This document shows, one piece after another, positions 7,815 to 16,046 of a DNA stretch of 64,000 bases (the first letter of the stretch is position 1; each line of letters begins with the position of its first letter). Position numbers and translations under genes: made by a program. The notes under the pieces are model-generated. The model saw only the letters and a program-made list of their open reading frames with translations. It was not told the origin of the DNA and made no database searches. Source of the stretch: Acidovorax sp. NO-1 (lineage in GTDB: Bacteria > Pseudomonadota > Gammaproteobacteria > Burkholderiales > Burkholderiaceae_C). The DNA is taken from positions 1-64,000 of the forward strand of contig NZ_AGTS01000147.1 in the NCBI RefSeq assembly GCF_000238595.1. The letters are read 5' to 3'.

Positions 7815-10088
7815 GTGCAGGCCCTTGGCTTACGGCAGCGGCTGCGCGGGGCACTGCTACGCATTGCTTCATTTTTAATAGCTGCTTGCGCAGGCACAGC
7901 AAGCGCTCTGCCCACTTTTAATGAAGTTCGCGCAGATTTCCGCCCGTCGGACACCCTGATCCTCTCGCGCGAGGGCGAGGTGCTGCAGCGCCTGCGCACC
8001 GATGCCACCGTGCGGCGCGGCCAGTGGGTGCCGCTGGCCGACGTGTCGCCTGCGCTGCGCCAGGCACTGGTGCTCAGCGAGGACAAGCGCTTTTACGAAC
8101 ACAGCGGTGTGGACTGGCGCGCCGCGTCGGCGGCCGCCTGGGGCAACCTGTGGAACCAGCGCACGCGCGGCGCCAGCACCATCACCATGCAGCTGGCGGG
8201 CCTGCTGGACGGCGACTGGCGCCAGGGCCCTGGCGGGCGCACCGTGGTGCAAAAGCTCGGGCAGACGGTGGCCGCCCAGGTGCTCGACCGCCGCTGGCGC
8301 AAGGACCAGATCCTGGAGGCCTACCTCAACCTCGTGCCGTTTCGCAGCGAGCTGGTGGGCATCGACGCCTTGAGCCGCACGCTGTTTGGCAAGGCCGCCC
8401 ACGGGCTGGACGACCGCGAGGCCGCGGTGGCCGCCGCCCTGGTGCGCGCACCCAACGCCCGGCCTGCGCTGGTGGCGCAGCGGGCCTGCGGCGTGCTGCG
8501 CGACATGCAGCAGCGCCCCCATGCACCCGCAGCGCGTGTGGACTGCGATGCGCTGGACCTCTTCACCACCGCCGCGCTGCAGCGCCGCGCCTTTGACACC
8601 AGCGAGGGCGTGGCCCCGCACTTTGCGCGCTACCTGCTGCGCCAGCAGTTCAAGGACGGTGCGGCCGTGCCCGAGCGCGTGCCCACCACCCTGCGCGCGC
8701 CACTGCAGCGTTTTGCCGCGCAGACCCTGCAGCAGCACCTGCGCGAGCTGCGCGGGCGCAATGTGGAAGACGGCGCCGTGCTGGTGCTGGACAACGCCAC
8801 GGGCGCGGTGCTGGCGTGGGTGGGCTCGTCGGGCCAGCTCAGCCAGGCCAGCGAGGTGGATGCCGTGCTGGCGCTGCGCCAGCCGGGCTCCACGCTCAAG
8901 CCTTTTCTGTACGCGCATGCCATTGCCGAGCGGCGGCTCACGGCGGCGTCTCTGGTGGAGGACTCGCCCGCGCAGATCACCACGGCGGCGGGGCTCTACA
9001 TCCCCCAGAACTACGACCGGCAGTTCAAGGGCTGGGTGTCGGTGCGCACGGCGCTGGCGGCCTCGCTCAACGTTCCGGCCGTGCGCACGCTGGTCATGGT
9101 CACGCCCGATGCGTTTCACCGCCAGCTCGTTGCAGCCGGTTTGCCGCTGCGCGAAAGCGGCGACTACTTTGGCTACAGCCTGGCGCTGGGCAGCCCCGAG
9201 GTGCCGCTGCTGCACCTGACCAATGCCTACCGCACGCTCGCCAACGGCGGGCGGCTGAGCCCCGTGGCGCTGCAGGAGGCCGCGAAGCAGCGTTTCACCC
9301 CGGCACTGGATGCGCGTGCCGCTTTCATCGTGGGCGACATCCTCTCGGACGGCAACGCCCGCGCCCGCACGTTTGGCACCGACAGCGTGCTCGCCACCCG
9401 CTTCTGGACCGCCGTGAAAACCGGCACCAGCAAGGACATGCGCGACAACTGGGCCGTGGGCTGGTCCGAGCGTTACACCGTGGGCGTGTGGGTGGGCAAC
9501 GCCAGCGGCGCGGCCATGCACGATGTGAGCGGCACCAGCGGCGCGGCGCCCATCTGGTCGGCACTGATGGGCTTTTTGCACGCGCGCGCGCCCAGCCGTG
9601 CACCGAAGGCGCCTGCGGGGCTGGTGCAGGCCGCCGTGCGGTTTGGCGCCGTGGCTGCCGAGGGTGCACCCGCGCCCCAGCCACTGGAGGCCGCGCGGCA
9701 GGAGTGGTTTACCGCGGGTACCGAGCAAGCCGTTTTCGCTATTGATTCAGGAGCTGCCAGCGCTTATGGACAAAGCGCCAGAGGCCAAAATGACTCAAAA
9801 TCATTCGCTGCCCGCATCACAAGCCCCGCGTCCGGCACGGTGATTGCGCTCGACCCGGACATCCCGCCCACGCGCCAGCGCCTGCAATTCACCGCCACAG
9901 GCGAGGGCCTTCGCTGGCGCATGGATGGCAAGCCCCTGGGCCAGGGCGCTCGCGTGGCCTGGCTGCCCTGGCCGGGGCGCCACGTGGTGCAGATCGTGAA
10001 TGCGCGGGGGCAGGTACTGGACGAAGTTCGCATCGAGGTGCGGGGTGCTGGTGCCGTGACACCCCCACCGCCGCCGCGCAGAAACTGA
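7815..10088 (+). CDS. pbpC: Penicillin-binding protein 1C (glycosyltransferase/transpeptidase)
   Basis: Predicted 757-residue bifunctional peptidoglycan synthase anchored in the inner membrane. The GT51 glycosyltransferase motif EDKRFYEHSGVD is at residues 89-100. Transpeptidase motifs are STLK with catalytic Ser359, SLN near residue 418 and KTGTS at 535-539. A C-terminal beta-rich BiPBP_C-like domain follows from about residue 670. The GTG at 7815 is the chosen start; no clear ribosome-binding site is seen. Two copies of the dispersed repeat lie inside the gene in frame. One encodes the membrane anchor (SFLIAACAGTASA, residues 19-31); the other encodes a linker at about residues 642-663 ahead of the C-terminal domain. 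PBP1C normally works with alpha-2-macroglobulin. Confidence 0.95.
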   Translation: MQALGLRQRLRGALLRIASFLIAACAGTASALPTFNEVRADFRPSDTLILSREGEVLQRLRTDATVRRGQWVPLADVSPALRQALVLSEDKRFYEHSGVDWRAASAAAWGNLWNQRTRGASTITMQLAGLLDGDWRQGPGGRTVVQKLGQTVAAQVLDRRWRKDQILEAYLNLVPFRSELVGIDALSRTLFGKAAHGLDDREAAVAAALVRAPNARPALVAQRACGVLRDMQQRPHAPAARVDCDALDLFTTAALQRRAFDTSEGVAPHFARYLLRQQFKDGAAVPERVPTTLRAPLQRFAAQTLQQHLRELRGRNVEDGAVLVLDNATGAVLAWVGSSGQLSQASEVDAVLALRQPGSTLKPFLYAHAIAERRLTAASLVEDSPAQITTAAGLYIPQNYDRQFKGWVSVRTALAASLNVPAVRTLVMVTPDAFHRQLVAAGLPLRESGDYFGYSLALGSPEVPLLHLTNAYRTLANGGRLSPVALQEAAKQRFTPALDARAAFIVGDILSDGNARARTFGTDSVLATRFWTAVKTGTSKDMRDNWAVGWSERYTVGVWVGNASGAAMHDVSGTSGAAPIWSALMGFLHARAPSRAPKAPAGLVQAAVRFGAVAAEGAPAPQPLEAARQEWFTAGTEQAVFAIDSGAASAYGQSARGQNDSKSFAARITSPASGTVIALDPDIPPTRQRLQFTATGEGLRWRMDGKPLGQGARVAWLPWPGRHVVQIVNARGQVLDEVRIEVRGAGAVTPPPPPRRN
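7868..7920 (-). repeat. Dispersed palindromic repeat, copy 2 (inside pbpC)
   Basis: Orientation B copy (ATTTTTAATAGCTGCTTGCG then AGCAAGCGCTCTG) lying wholly inside pbpC. It encodes the hydrophobic anchor SFLIAACAGTASA. The reading frame is the only one of the three without a stop in this orientation. Confidence 0.75.
9739..9803 (-). repeat. Dispersed palindromic repeat, copy 3 (inside pbpC)
   Basis: Orientation B copy with core CAGCGCTTATGGACAAAGCG and the flanking GAGGCCAAAATGACTCAAAA typical of the family. It is read in frame as IDSGAASAYGQSARGQNDSK between the transpeptidase domain and the C-terminal domain of PBP1C, where an added linker is likely to be tolerated. Confidence 0.8.
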
Positions 10089-10174
10089 CGTGCGTCAATT
10101 TTCCGTGTGCGATGGGAAATACGAGTAGGCCCCAAGTCAGGCTGACTGTATAAACTGGTAACAAATTTTCTACC

Positions 10175-12448
10175 ATGCCCCTGCTTCGTCAGTTTTTCTC
10201 CCACCGCCTGATCTGGCTGGCCTTGCTGGTCTCGCTGGGCATCGGGGTGCTGTTTGCCCGGTCGGTCTGGACCATTCGCAAGGACGAGTGGGACTACGCC
10301 ACCCAGACCAACACCAACTTGGCCCAAACGCTGGAGCGCAGCCTGATCTGGGCGCTGGACTCCTACGACCGATCCCTGCAGGGTGTGGCCCGTGAGGCGG
10401 GCAACCCCGAAACATGGGCCATGCCCCCGGACCTGCGCGCGCGTGTGGTGTTTGACAACTCGCTGCGCATGGAAGGCGTCGGCAACGTCTTTGTGCTCGA
10501 TACAAAGGGCGATTTGATACTGGACTCCGGCTCGCTGGAGCCGCGCAAGGCCAACTTTGCCGATCGCGATTACTTCCAGGCGTTCGAGTCCGGCACACAC
10601 ACAGGGCTCTTTGTGGGCAAGCCCGTGCCGTCGCGGATCAGAGGCATTTACATTCTGCCGCTGTCGCGGGCCTACCAGCACCCCGACGGCAGCTTTGCAG
10701 GCGTGGTGGTGGGTGCGCTGCGCCTGAGCTTTTTCAATGAAATGTTTCGCTCGCTCGACCTCGGGCCCAACAGCGGTGTGAACCTGTTTCGCAGTGACGG
10801 CGTCATCATTTCGCGCTTCCCGTATGGCGATGCGGATGTGGGCAAAACCATTGCCGGAACCCACAACTTCCTGCGGTTCCAGCGGGAGGGAAGCGGCTCG
10901 TTCGTCGGCCGTGCTGCGCTGGATAGCGTCGAACGCCTCTACACATATCGCAAGGTGGGCAACTACCCGCTGATCGTGAACGTGGCCCAGGCCACCCAAA
11001 CCATTCTGGACAAGTGGTACCGCAGCGCGTGGATGCTGGGTGGCTTTGCGCTGCTGCTGATCGGGGGCTGCATGGCCCTGGGCCTGCTGTTTGTGCGCGA
11101 GCTGACGCTGCGCCAGTCCGTCAGCGGCCAGCTCAAGCAGGCCGAGCACGACCTGCGCACCATATTGAACAATCTGCCCTCCATGATCGGCTACTGGGAC
11201 CGGCAGCTTCACAACCGCTTTGCCAACCATGCCTATGTCGAATGGTTTGGGCAGGCACCCGGCGAGATGCGGGGCAGGCACATCAGCCACCTGCTGGGGC
11301 CCGAGCTGTACGAAAAAAACCGCCCCTACCTGGAACAGGCGCTGCAGGGGCACGCACAGCTGTTCGAGCGCACCATCACGGACCCCAAGGGCGTCGCGCG
11401 GTTTGCGATCTTGTCGTACATCCCCGACTTCGACGGCGACGAAGTGCGCGGCATCTTCGTGCAGGCGACCGACATCACCGAGCGCAAGCGCATGGAAGAC
11501 GCGCTGTTTGACGAGAAAGAGCGCATGCGCCTCACGTTGCGCGCCATCGGCGATGCGGTGGTCTGCACCGACGCGCAGGGCCAGGTCACCTATCTCAACC
11601 CCGTGGCGCAGCGCCTGACGGGCTGGCAGGCCTTTGACGCCGCGGGGCACAACGCCGATGAAGTGGTCAACCTGCGCAGCGCCGACAACGATGCGCTGCT
11701 GGACAGCCCCTTGCGCCAGGCCATCCAGCAGGCCTGTGCGGTGGATGCGGTGCGCGGCATTGTGGTGCACCGCAGCAGCGGCGCGCGTTTTCAGGTGGAA
11801 GGCAGCGCCAGCCCCATCACCGACCGCCATGGCGCCGTGACGGGCGCAGTGGCCGTGCTGCGCGACGTGACGGAAGCCGTGGCCATGGCCGAACGCATGG
11901 CGCACCTGGCGCAATACGACACGCTGACCGACCTGCCCAACCGCCTGCTGCTGCAAGACCGCGCGGAGGTGGCCATGGCCCAGGCGCGGCGCGAGGCGAA
12001 CCTGCTGGCCGTGATGTTCCTGGACCTGGATGGTTTCAAGCAGGTCAATGACAACCTGGGCCACGCCGTGGGCGACCAGTTGCTGGTGCAGTTTGCCCGG
12101 CGCCTGCAGGCCGCCGTGCGTGCATCCGACACCGTGTGCCGCCAGGGTGGTGACGAGTTCGTGGTGCTGCTGCCGGGGCTCGATACCCCCGAAGCCGCCT
12201 GCGGCGTGGCGCGCAAGATTCTCGCTGCGTGCGACACGCCGTTCGAGCTGGCCGGGCGGCGTGTGCAGGTGGGGATCAGTGGCGGGATCGCACTGTTCCC
12301 GCAGCACGGCGACACCTTTGACGACCTCTCACGCCACGCCGACGACGCCATGTACGCCGCCAAACGGGGCGGGCGCATGCGCTTCATGCTCTACCGCGGC
12401 CCGGGCGCCGATCCAGAGCCCGTGCTGCCCGAGAGCGCCACGGCGTGA
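10175..12448 (+). CDS. Sensor diguanylate cyclase (dCACHE-PAS-GGDEF)
   Basis: Predicted 757-residue membrane enzyme that makes cyclic di-GMP from two GTP. A first membrane helix (residues 10-30) and a second near 285-310 flank a periplasmic dCACHE-like sensor. Two PAS-like segments follow (about 325-440 and 450-570), then a GGDEF domain (about 585-745). The active site GGDEF is intact at 658-662, and RASD five residues upstream forms a product-inhibition I-site. There is no EAL domain. The start ATG lies 86 bases after pbpC, and repeat copy 4 begins just past the stop. The ligand sensed is unknown. Confidence 0.92.
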   Translation: MPLLRQFFSHRLIWLALLVSLGIGVLFARSVWTIRKDEWDYATQTNTNLAQTLERSLIWALDSYDRSLQGVAREAGNPETWAMPPDLRARVVFDNSLRMEGVGNVFVLDTKGDLILDSGSLEPRKANFADRDYFQAFESGTHTGLFVGKPVPSRIRGIYILPLSRAYQHPDGSFAGVVVGALRLSFFNEMFRSLDLGPNSGVNLFRSDGVIISRFPYGDADVGKTIAGTHNFLRFQREGSGSFVGRAALDSVERLYTYRKVGNYPLIVNVAQATQTILDKWYRSAWMLGGFALLLIGGCMALGLLFVRELTLRQSVSGQLKQAEHDLRTILNNLPSMIGYWDRQLHNRFANHAYVEWFGQAPGEMRGRHISHLLGPELYEKNRPYLEQALQGHAQLFERTITDPKGVARFAILSYIPDFDGDEVRGIFVQATDITERKRMEDALFDEKERMRLTLRAIGDAVVCTDAQGQVTYLNPVAQRLTGWQAFDAAGHNADEVVNLRSADNDALLDSPLRQAIQQACAVDAVRGIVVHRSSGARFQVEGSASPITDRHGAVTGAVAVLRDVTEAVAMAERMAHLAQYDTLTDLPNRLLLQDRAEVAMAQARREANLLAVMFLDLDGFKQVNDNLGHAVGDQLLVQFARRLQAAVRASDTVCRQGGDEFVVLLPGLDTPEAACGVARKILAACDTPFELAGRRVQVGISGGIALFPQHGDTFDDLSRHADDAMYAAKRGGRMRFMLYRGPGADPEPVLPESATA

Positions 12449-12455
12449 AGCGCTA

Positions 12456-12516
12456 CTGTATTGATAGCTGATGGCGCTTGCTGCACAAGCGCTGCAGGCC
12501 AAAATGGCTTGAAATC
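12456..12516 (-). repeat. Dispersed palindromic repeat, copy 4
   Basis: Orientation B copy (TTGATAGCTGATGGCGCTTG, then CACAAGCGCTGCAGGCCAAAATGG) immediately downstream of the diguanylate cyclase gene. The rest of the gap to lldD holds nothing I recognise. Confidence 0.75.
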
Positions 12517-12674
12517 TGGTTGCCACTGGCGTCCAGTGGTGCGTACGGCCATGGAAATTTGTTGCAGCGCGGCCCAAATAATTTTGATGGCCGGCCAGCG
12601 CGCAACTGCCTAACATTCGGCCCAGCCTCTCCATCCGCCAGCACCCTGGTGCAACCCCCTTCTGGAGCCTCCGC

Positions 12675-13838
12675 GTGCCCGATCTTTCCAAAATCACCTG
12701 CATCGAAGACCTGCGTGTCATTGCCGAGCGCCGCGTGCCGCGCATGTTTTATGACTACGCCGATTCGGGCTCGTACACCGAAGGCACCTACCGCGCCAAC
12801 GAAAGCGACTTCCAGCACATCAAGCTGCGCCAGCGCGTGGCCGTGAACATGGAAGGCCGCAGCACCCGCACCACCATGGTGGGCCAGGACGTGGCCATGC
12901 CCGTGGCCATTGCGCCCACGGGCCTGACCGGCATGCAGCATGCCGACGGAGAAATCCTGGGCGCCAGGGCGGCCAAGGCGTTTGGCATTCCGTTCACGCT
13001 CTCGACCATGAGCATCTGCTCCATCGAAGACGTGGCCCAGCACACCGGCAACCACCCTTTCTGGTTCCAGGTGTACGTGATGCGCGACCGCGACTTCATC
13101 GAGCGCCTGATCGACCGCGCCCAGGCCGCCAACTGCTCGGCGCTGCAGCTCACGCTCGATCTGCAGATCCTGGGCCAGCGCCACAAGGACATCAAGAACG
13201 GCCTCTCGGCCCCGCCCAAGCCCACCATCGCCAACCTCATCAACCTGGCCACCAAGCCCCGCTGGTGCCTGGGCATGCTGGGCACCAAGCGCCGCAGCTT
13301 CGGCAACATCGTGGGCCATGCCAAGGGCGTGGGCGATCTGTCGTCGCTGTCGTCGTGGACGGCCGAGCAGTTTGACCCGCAGCTCAACTGGGGCGACGTG
13401 GAGTGGATCAAGAAGCGCTGGGGCGGCAAGCTGATCCTGAAGGGCATCATGGACGCCGAAGACGCGCGCCTGGCCGTGAACAGCGGCGCCGATGCGCTCA
13501 TCGTCAGCAACCACGGCGGCCGCCAGCTCGATGGCGCCCCCTCGTCCATCGCTGCGCTGCCCGGCATTGCTGCTGCGGCGGGCAAAGATATCGAGGTGTG
13601 GATGGACGGCGGCATCCGCAGCGGGCAGGACGTGCTCAAGGCCCGCGCCCTGGGCGCACAAGGCACGCTGATCGGGCGCAGCTTTCTGTATGGCCTGGGC
13701 GCCTTTGGCGAGGCGGGCGTGACGCGCGCGCTGCAGATCATCCAGAAAGAGCTGGACATCACAATGGCGTTTTGCGGCCACACCAACATCAACACGGTGG
13801 ACCGGTCCATCCTGCTGCCGGGCACGTACCCTACCTGA
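12675..13838 (+). CDS. lldD: FMN-dependent L-lactate dehydrogenase / alpha-hydroxy-acid oxidase
   Basis: Predicted 387-residue flavoenzyme oxidising L-lactate (or a similar 2-hydroxy acid) to the keto acid, usually passing electrons to the quinone pool. The family signature SNHGGRQLDG is present with catalytic His280. Other conserved segments are FYDYADSGSYTE near the N-terminus, PTGLTGMQHADGE, and the FMN-phosphate region DGGIRSGQDVLKA. The GTG at 12675 is chosen because it matches the family N-terminus. The substrate could be another hydroxy acid. A strong terminator follows. Confidence 0.9.
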   Translation: MPDLSKITCIEDLRVIAERRVPRMFYDYADSGSYTEGTYRANESDFQHIKLRQRVAVNMEGRSTRTTMVGQDVAMPVAIAPTGLTGMQHADGEILGARAAKAFGIPFTLSTMSICSIEDVAQHTGNHPFWFQVYVMRDRDFIERLIDRAQAANCSALQLTLDLQILGQRHKDIKNGLSAPPKPTIANLINLATKPRWCLGMLGTKRRSFGNIVGHAKGVGDLSSLSSWTAEQFDPQLNWGDVEWIKKRWGGKLILKGIMDAEDARLAVNSGADALIVSNHGGRQLDGAPSSIAALPGIAAAAGKDIEVWMDGGIRSGQDVLKARALGAQGTLIGRSFLYGLGAFGEAGVTRALQIIQKELDITMAFCGHTNINTVDRSILLPGTYPT

Positions 13839-13857
13839 GTTGTGTAGACTCGCCCCC

Positions 13858-13890
13858 GGCAAAGGCCGCGCTGCGGCCTTTGCCGTTTCT
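13858..13890 (+). terminator. Intrinsic terminator of lldD
   Basis: A perfect 12-bp stem, GGCAAAGGCCGC / GCGGCCTTTGCC, with a 3-base loop, lies 20 bases after the lldD stop and is followed by a weak T tract (GTTTCT). Confidence 0.7.
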
Positions 13891-13909
13891 GGCCCGGTGA
13901 ATCCATCGC
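13864..13909 (+). repeat. 46-bp direct repeat, copy 1
   Basis: The segment from GGCCGCGCTGCGGCCTTTGC through CCGTTTCTGGC to GGTGAATCCATCGC recurs at 19393-19438 with few differences. It includes the right half of the lldD terminator. The rest of the 13.9-14.06 kb gap holds nothing I recognise. Confidence 0.7.
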
Positions 13910-14064
13910 GCAGCAGAGCACAGTGCCGGCACCGCCGGCATTGGTGCGGCCACCTGCCACAGCGGTGCGTTGCAGGCCAGCACCCCTCTTGGCGCTTACC
14001 TGACAGCCGCCCATAGTTTCACCATGAACGGCAATGACAGAAAAAGTGCAGCGTCCGTCCCAGC

Positions 14065-15270
14065 TCACTCATGCCGCAGCGCATCGATCGGATCCATGCG
14101 CGCCGCGCGCCGCGCCGGGAAGTATCCAAACACCACACCAATCCCGGCCGAGAACACAAACGACAGCAGGTTCACGCCGGGGTTGAACAGATAGGGCACG
14201 CCCATCAGCCCCGACAGCGCGAGCGACGCGCCCGTGGCCAGCACGATGCCGATGAGCCCGCCCAAAGCGGCCAGCACCACGGCCTCGATCAGAAACTGCA
14301 GCAGCACCTCGCGCTCCAGCGCGCCAATCGCCAGACGCAGCCCGATCTCGCGCGTGCGCTCGGTCACGCTCACCAGCATGATGTTCATGATGCCGATGCC
14401 ACCCACCAGCAGGCTCACGGCCGCCACGGCTCCCAGCAGCGTGGTCAACACCTTGGTGGTGCCCGAGAGCGTGTCGGCCAGCTGCTTGGTGTCGAGCACA
14501 TTGAAGTTGTCTTCGTCCGAGTCCGACAGCTTGCGCAGCTCGCGCAGCAGTTGGGTGAGGCTGGCCTTCACCCGCTCGGGGTCGCTGCCGTCCTTCATGG
14601 ACACCAGCAGCGTGTTCACCCGTGTGTTGCCCGTCACGCGGCGCTGCAGCGTGCGCAGCGGCACCAGCACGGTGTCGTCCTGGTCGTTGCCAAACGCACC
14701 CTGCCCTTTGGACGCCAGCACGCCCACCACCTCGCACGAAAACGCCTTCACGCGCAGCTGGCCGCCCACGGCATCGGCGGTGCCAAACAGCTCGCGCCGC
14801 ACGGTTTCACCGATCAGGCAGACGGCGGCACCCGCACGCAGTTCAGCGTCGGTAAAGACGCGGCCGCTGCGCAGCGTCCAGTTGCCAGTTTCCAACCAGG
14901 CGTTGGTGCTGCCGATCACGCTGGTGGTCCAGTTGCGGCCACCCACCACTGCCGTTGCGGCCGCGCGCGCCTCGGGCGCCACGGCCAGGATGCCGCCGAT
15001 CTGCTGGGCGATCATGTCGGCATCGGTGTCCTTGAAGGCCGGGGCACCCGAGCCGCCGCCGGGCCCCATGCGCTGGCCGGGGCGCACCTGCAGCAGGTTG
15101 GTGCCCAGGCCCGATATCTGGTTCTGAATGGCCAGCGTGGCGCCGTTGCCCAGCGTGACCATGGTGATCACCGCGCTCACGCCAATCACGATGCCCAGGA
15201 TGGTGAGGAACGAGCGCATCAGGTTGCGCCGGATGGAACGCAGCGCCAGCAGCAGGGTGTTGAGCAGCAT
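14065..15270 (-). CDS. macB: MacB-type ABC transporter permease
   Basis: Predicted 401-residue inner-membrane protein of the MacB/FtsX type. There is one N-terminal helix (residues 20-45, GIVIGVSAVITMVTLGNG), a large periplasmic domain (about 50-275) and three C-terminal helices (about 285-310, 330-360, 365-390). Here the permease and ATPase are separate genes, whereas E. coli MacB fuses them. Its ATG overlaps the stop of the ATPase gene (TGATG), indicating translational coupling. It ends in DPIDALRHE, typical of the family. It probably works with the adaptor and outer-membrane genes beside it to export macrolides, peptides or siderophores; the substrate is unknown. Confidence 0.88.
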   Translation of the reverse strand: MLLNTLLLALRSIRRNLMRSFLTILGIVIGVSAVITMVTLGNGATLAIQNQISGLGTNLLQVRPGQRMGPGGGSGAPAFKDTDADMIAQQIGGILAVAPEARAAATAVVGGRNWTTSVIGSTNAWLETGNWTLRSGRVFTDAELRAGAAVCLIGETVRRELFGTADAVGGQLRVKAFSCEVVGVLASKGQGAFGNDQDDTVLVPLRTLQRRVTGNTRVNTLLVSMKDGSDPERVKASLTQLLRELRKLSDSDEDNFNVLDTKQLADTLSGTTKVLTTLLGAVAAVSLLVGGIGIMNIMLVSVTERTREIGLRLAIGALEREVLLQFLIEAVVLAALGGLIGIVLATGASLALSGLMGVPYLFNPGVNLLSFVFSAGIGVVFGYFPARRAARMDPIDALRHE

Positions 15271-16046
15271 CAGTGGCCCCCTGAATCCGAGGAGACCACG
15301 GCCGGTGCGGTAGATACCGCAGCAGTGTCCAGGCCCTTGGGGTGCGGATTCGGCGCGTCGCTGTCCACCACCCCGTCCACGAACCGCACGATGCGCCGCG
15401 CGTACTGGGCCATGTCGGGCTCGTGCGTGACCATCAGCACGGTGATGCCGTGGTCCACATTCAGGCGCCACAGCAGCTCCATGATCTCGAAGCTGCGCTG
15501 GGTATCGAGGTTGCCGGTGGGCTCGTCGGCCAGCAGCACATCAGGCTCGGTGACGATGGCGCGTGCAATGGCCACGCGCTGCTGCTGCCCGCCCGACAAC
15601 TCTGCGGGGGTATGGTGCTCCCAGCCCGTGAGGCCCACGGCCGCCAGCGCGCGCGCCGCCGCTGCGTGGCGCGCGGTGGACGACTCGCCCCGGTACAGCA
15701 GGGGCAGCTCCACGTTCTCTTGCGCCGAGGTGCGCGCCAGCAGGTTGAAGCCCTGGAACACAAAGCCAAAGTAGCGCCGCCGCAGCCGTGCCCGCTCGTC
15801 GCGCGAGAGCGACTCCACATGCACGCCCTTGAACAGGTATTCGCCCGTGGTGGGCCGGTCCAGGCAGCCCAGTGTGTTCATGGCGGTGGACTTGCCCGAG
15901 CCGCTGGGGCCCATGATGGCCACAAAGTCGCCCTGGGCAATGTCCAGGTCTACGCCCTTCAGGGCCTGGAAGGCCAGCGCACCTTCGCCATAGAACTTGG
16001 TCACACCGCGCAGGCGGATGATGGGGATGTCGCCCGCCACGCTCAT
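15270..16046 (-). CDS. macB: MacB-type ABC transporter ATPase
   Basis: Predicted 258-residue ATPase of the LolD/MacB subfamily that powers the tripartite pump. Walker A GPSGSGKST (about 39-47), signature LSGGQQQR, Walker B VLLADEPTGNLD and the H-loop MVTHEPD are all intact. The ATG at 16046 overlaps the stop of the adaptor gene (ATGA), so macA, the ATPase and the permease form a tightly coupled operon. A roughly 30-residue C-terminal extension after the catalytic domain is rich in Ser, Ala and Asp. Confidence 0.92.
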   Translation of the reverse strand: MSVAGDIPIIRLRGVTKFYGEGALAFQALKGVDLDIAQGDFVAIMGPSGSGKSTAMNTLGCLDRPTTGEYLFKGVHVESLSRDERARLRRRYFGFVFQGFNLLARTSAQENVELPLLYRGESSTARHAAAARALAAVGLTGWEHHTPAELSGGQQQRVAIARAIVTEPDVLLADEPTGNLDTQRSFEIMELLWRLNVDHGITVLMVTHEPDMAQYARRIVRFVDGVVDSDAPNPHPKGLDTAAVSTAPAVVSSDSGGH

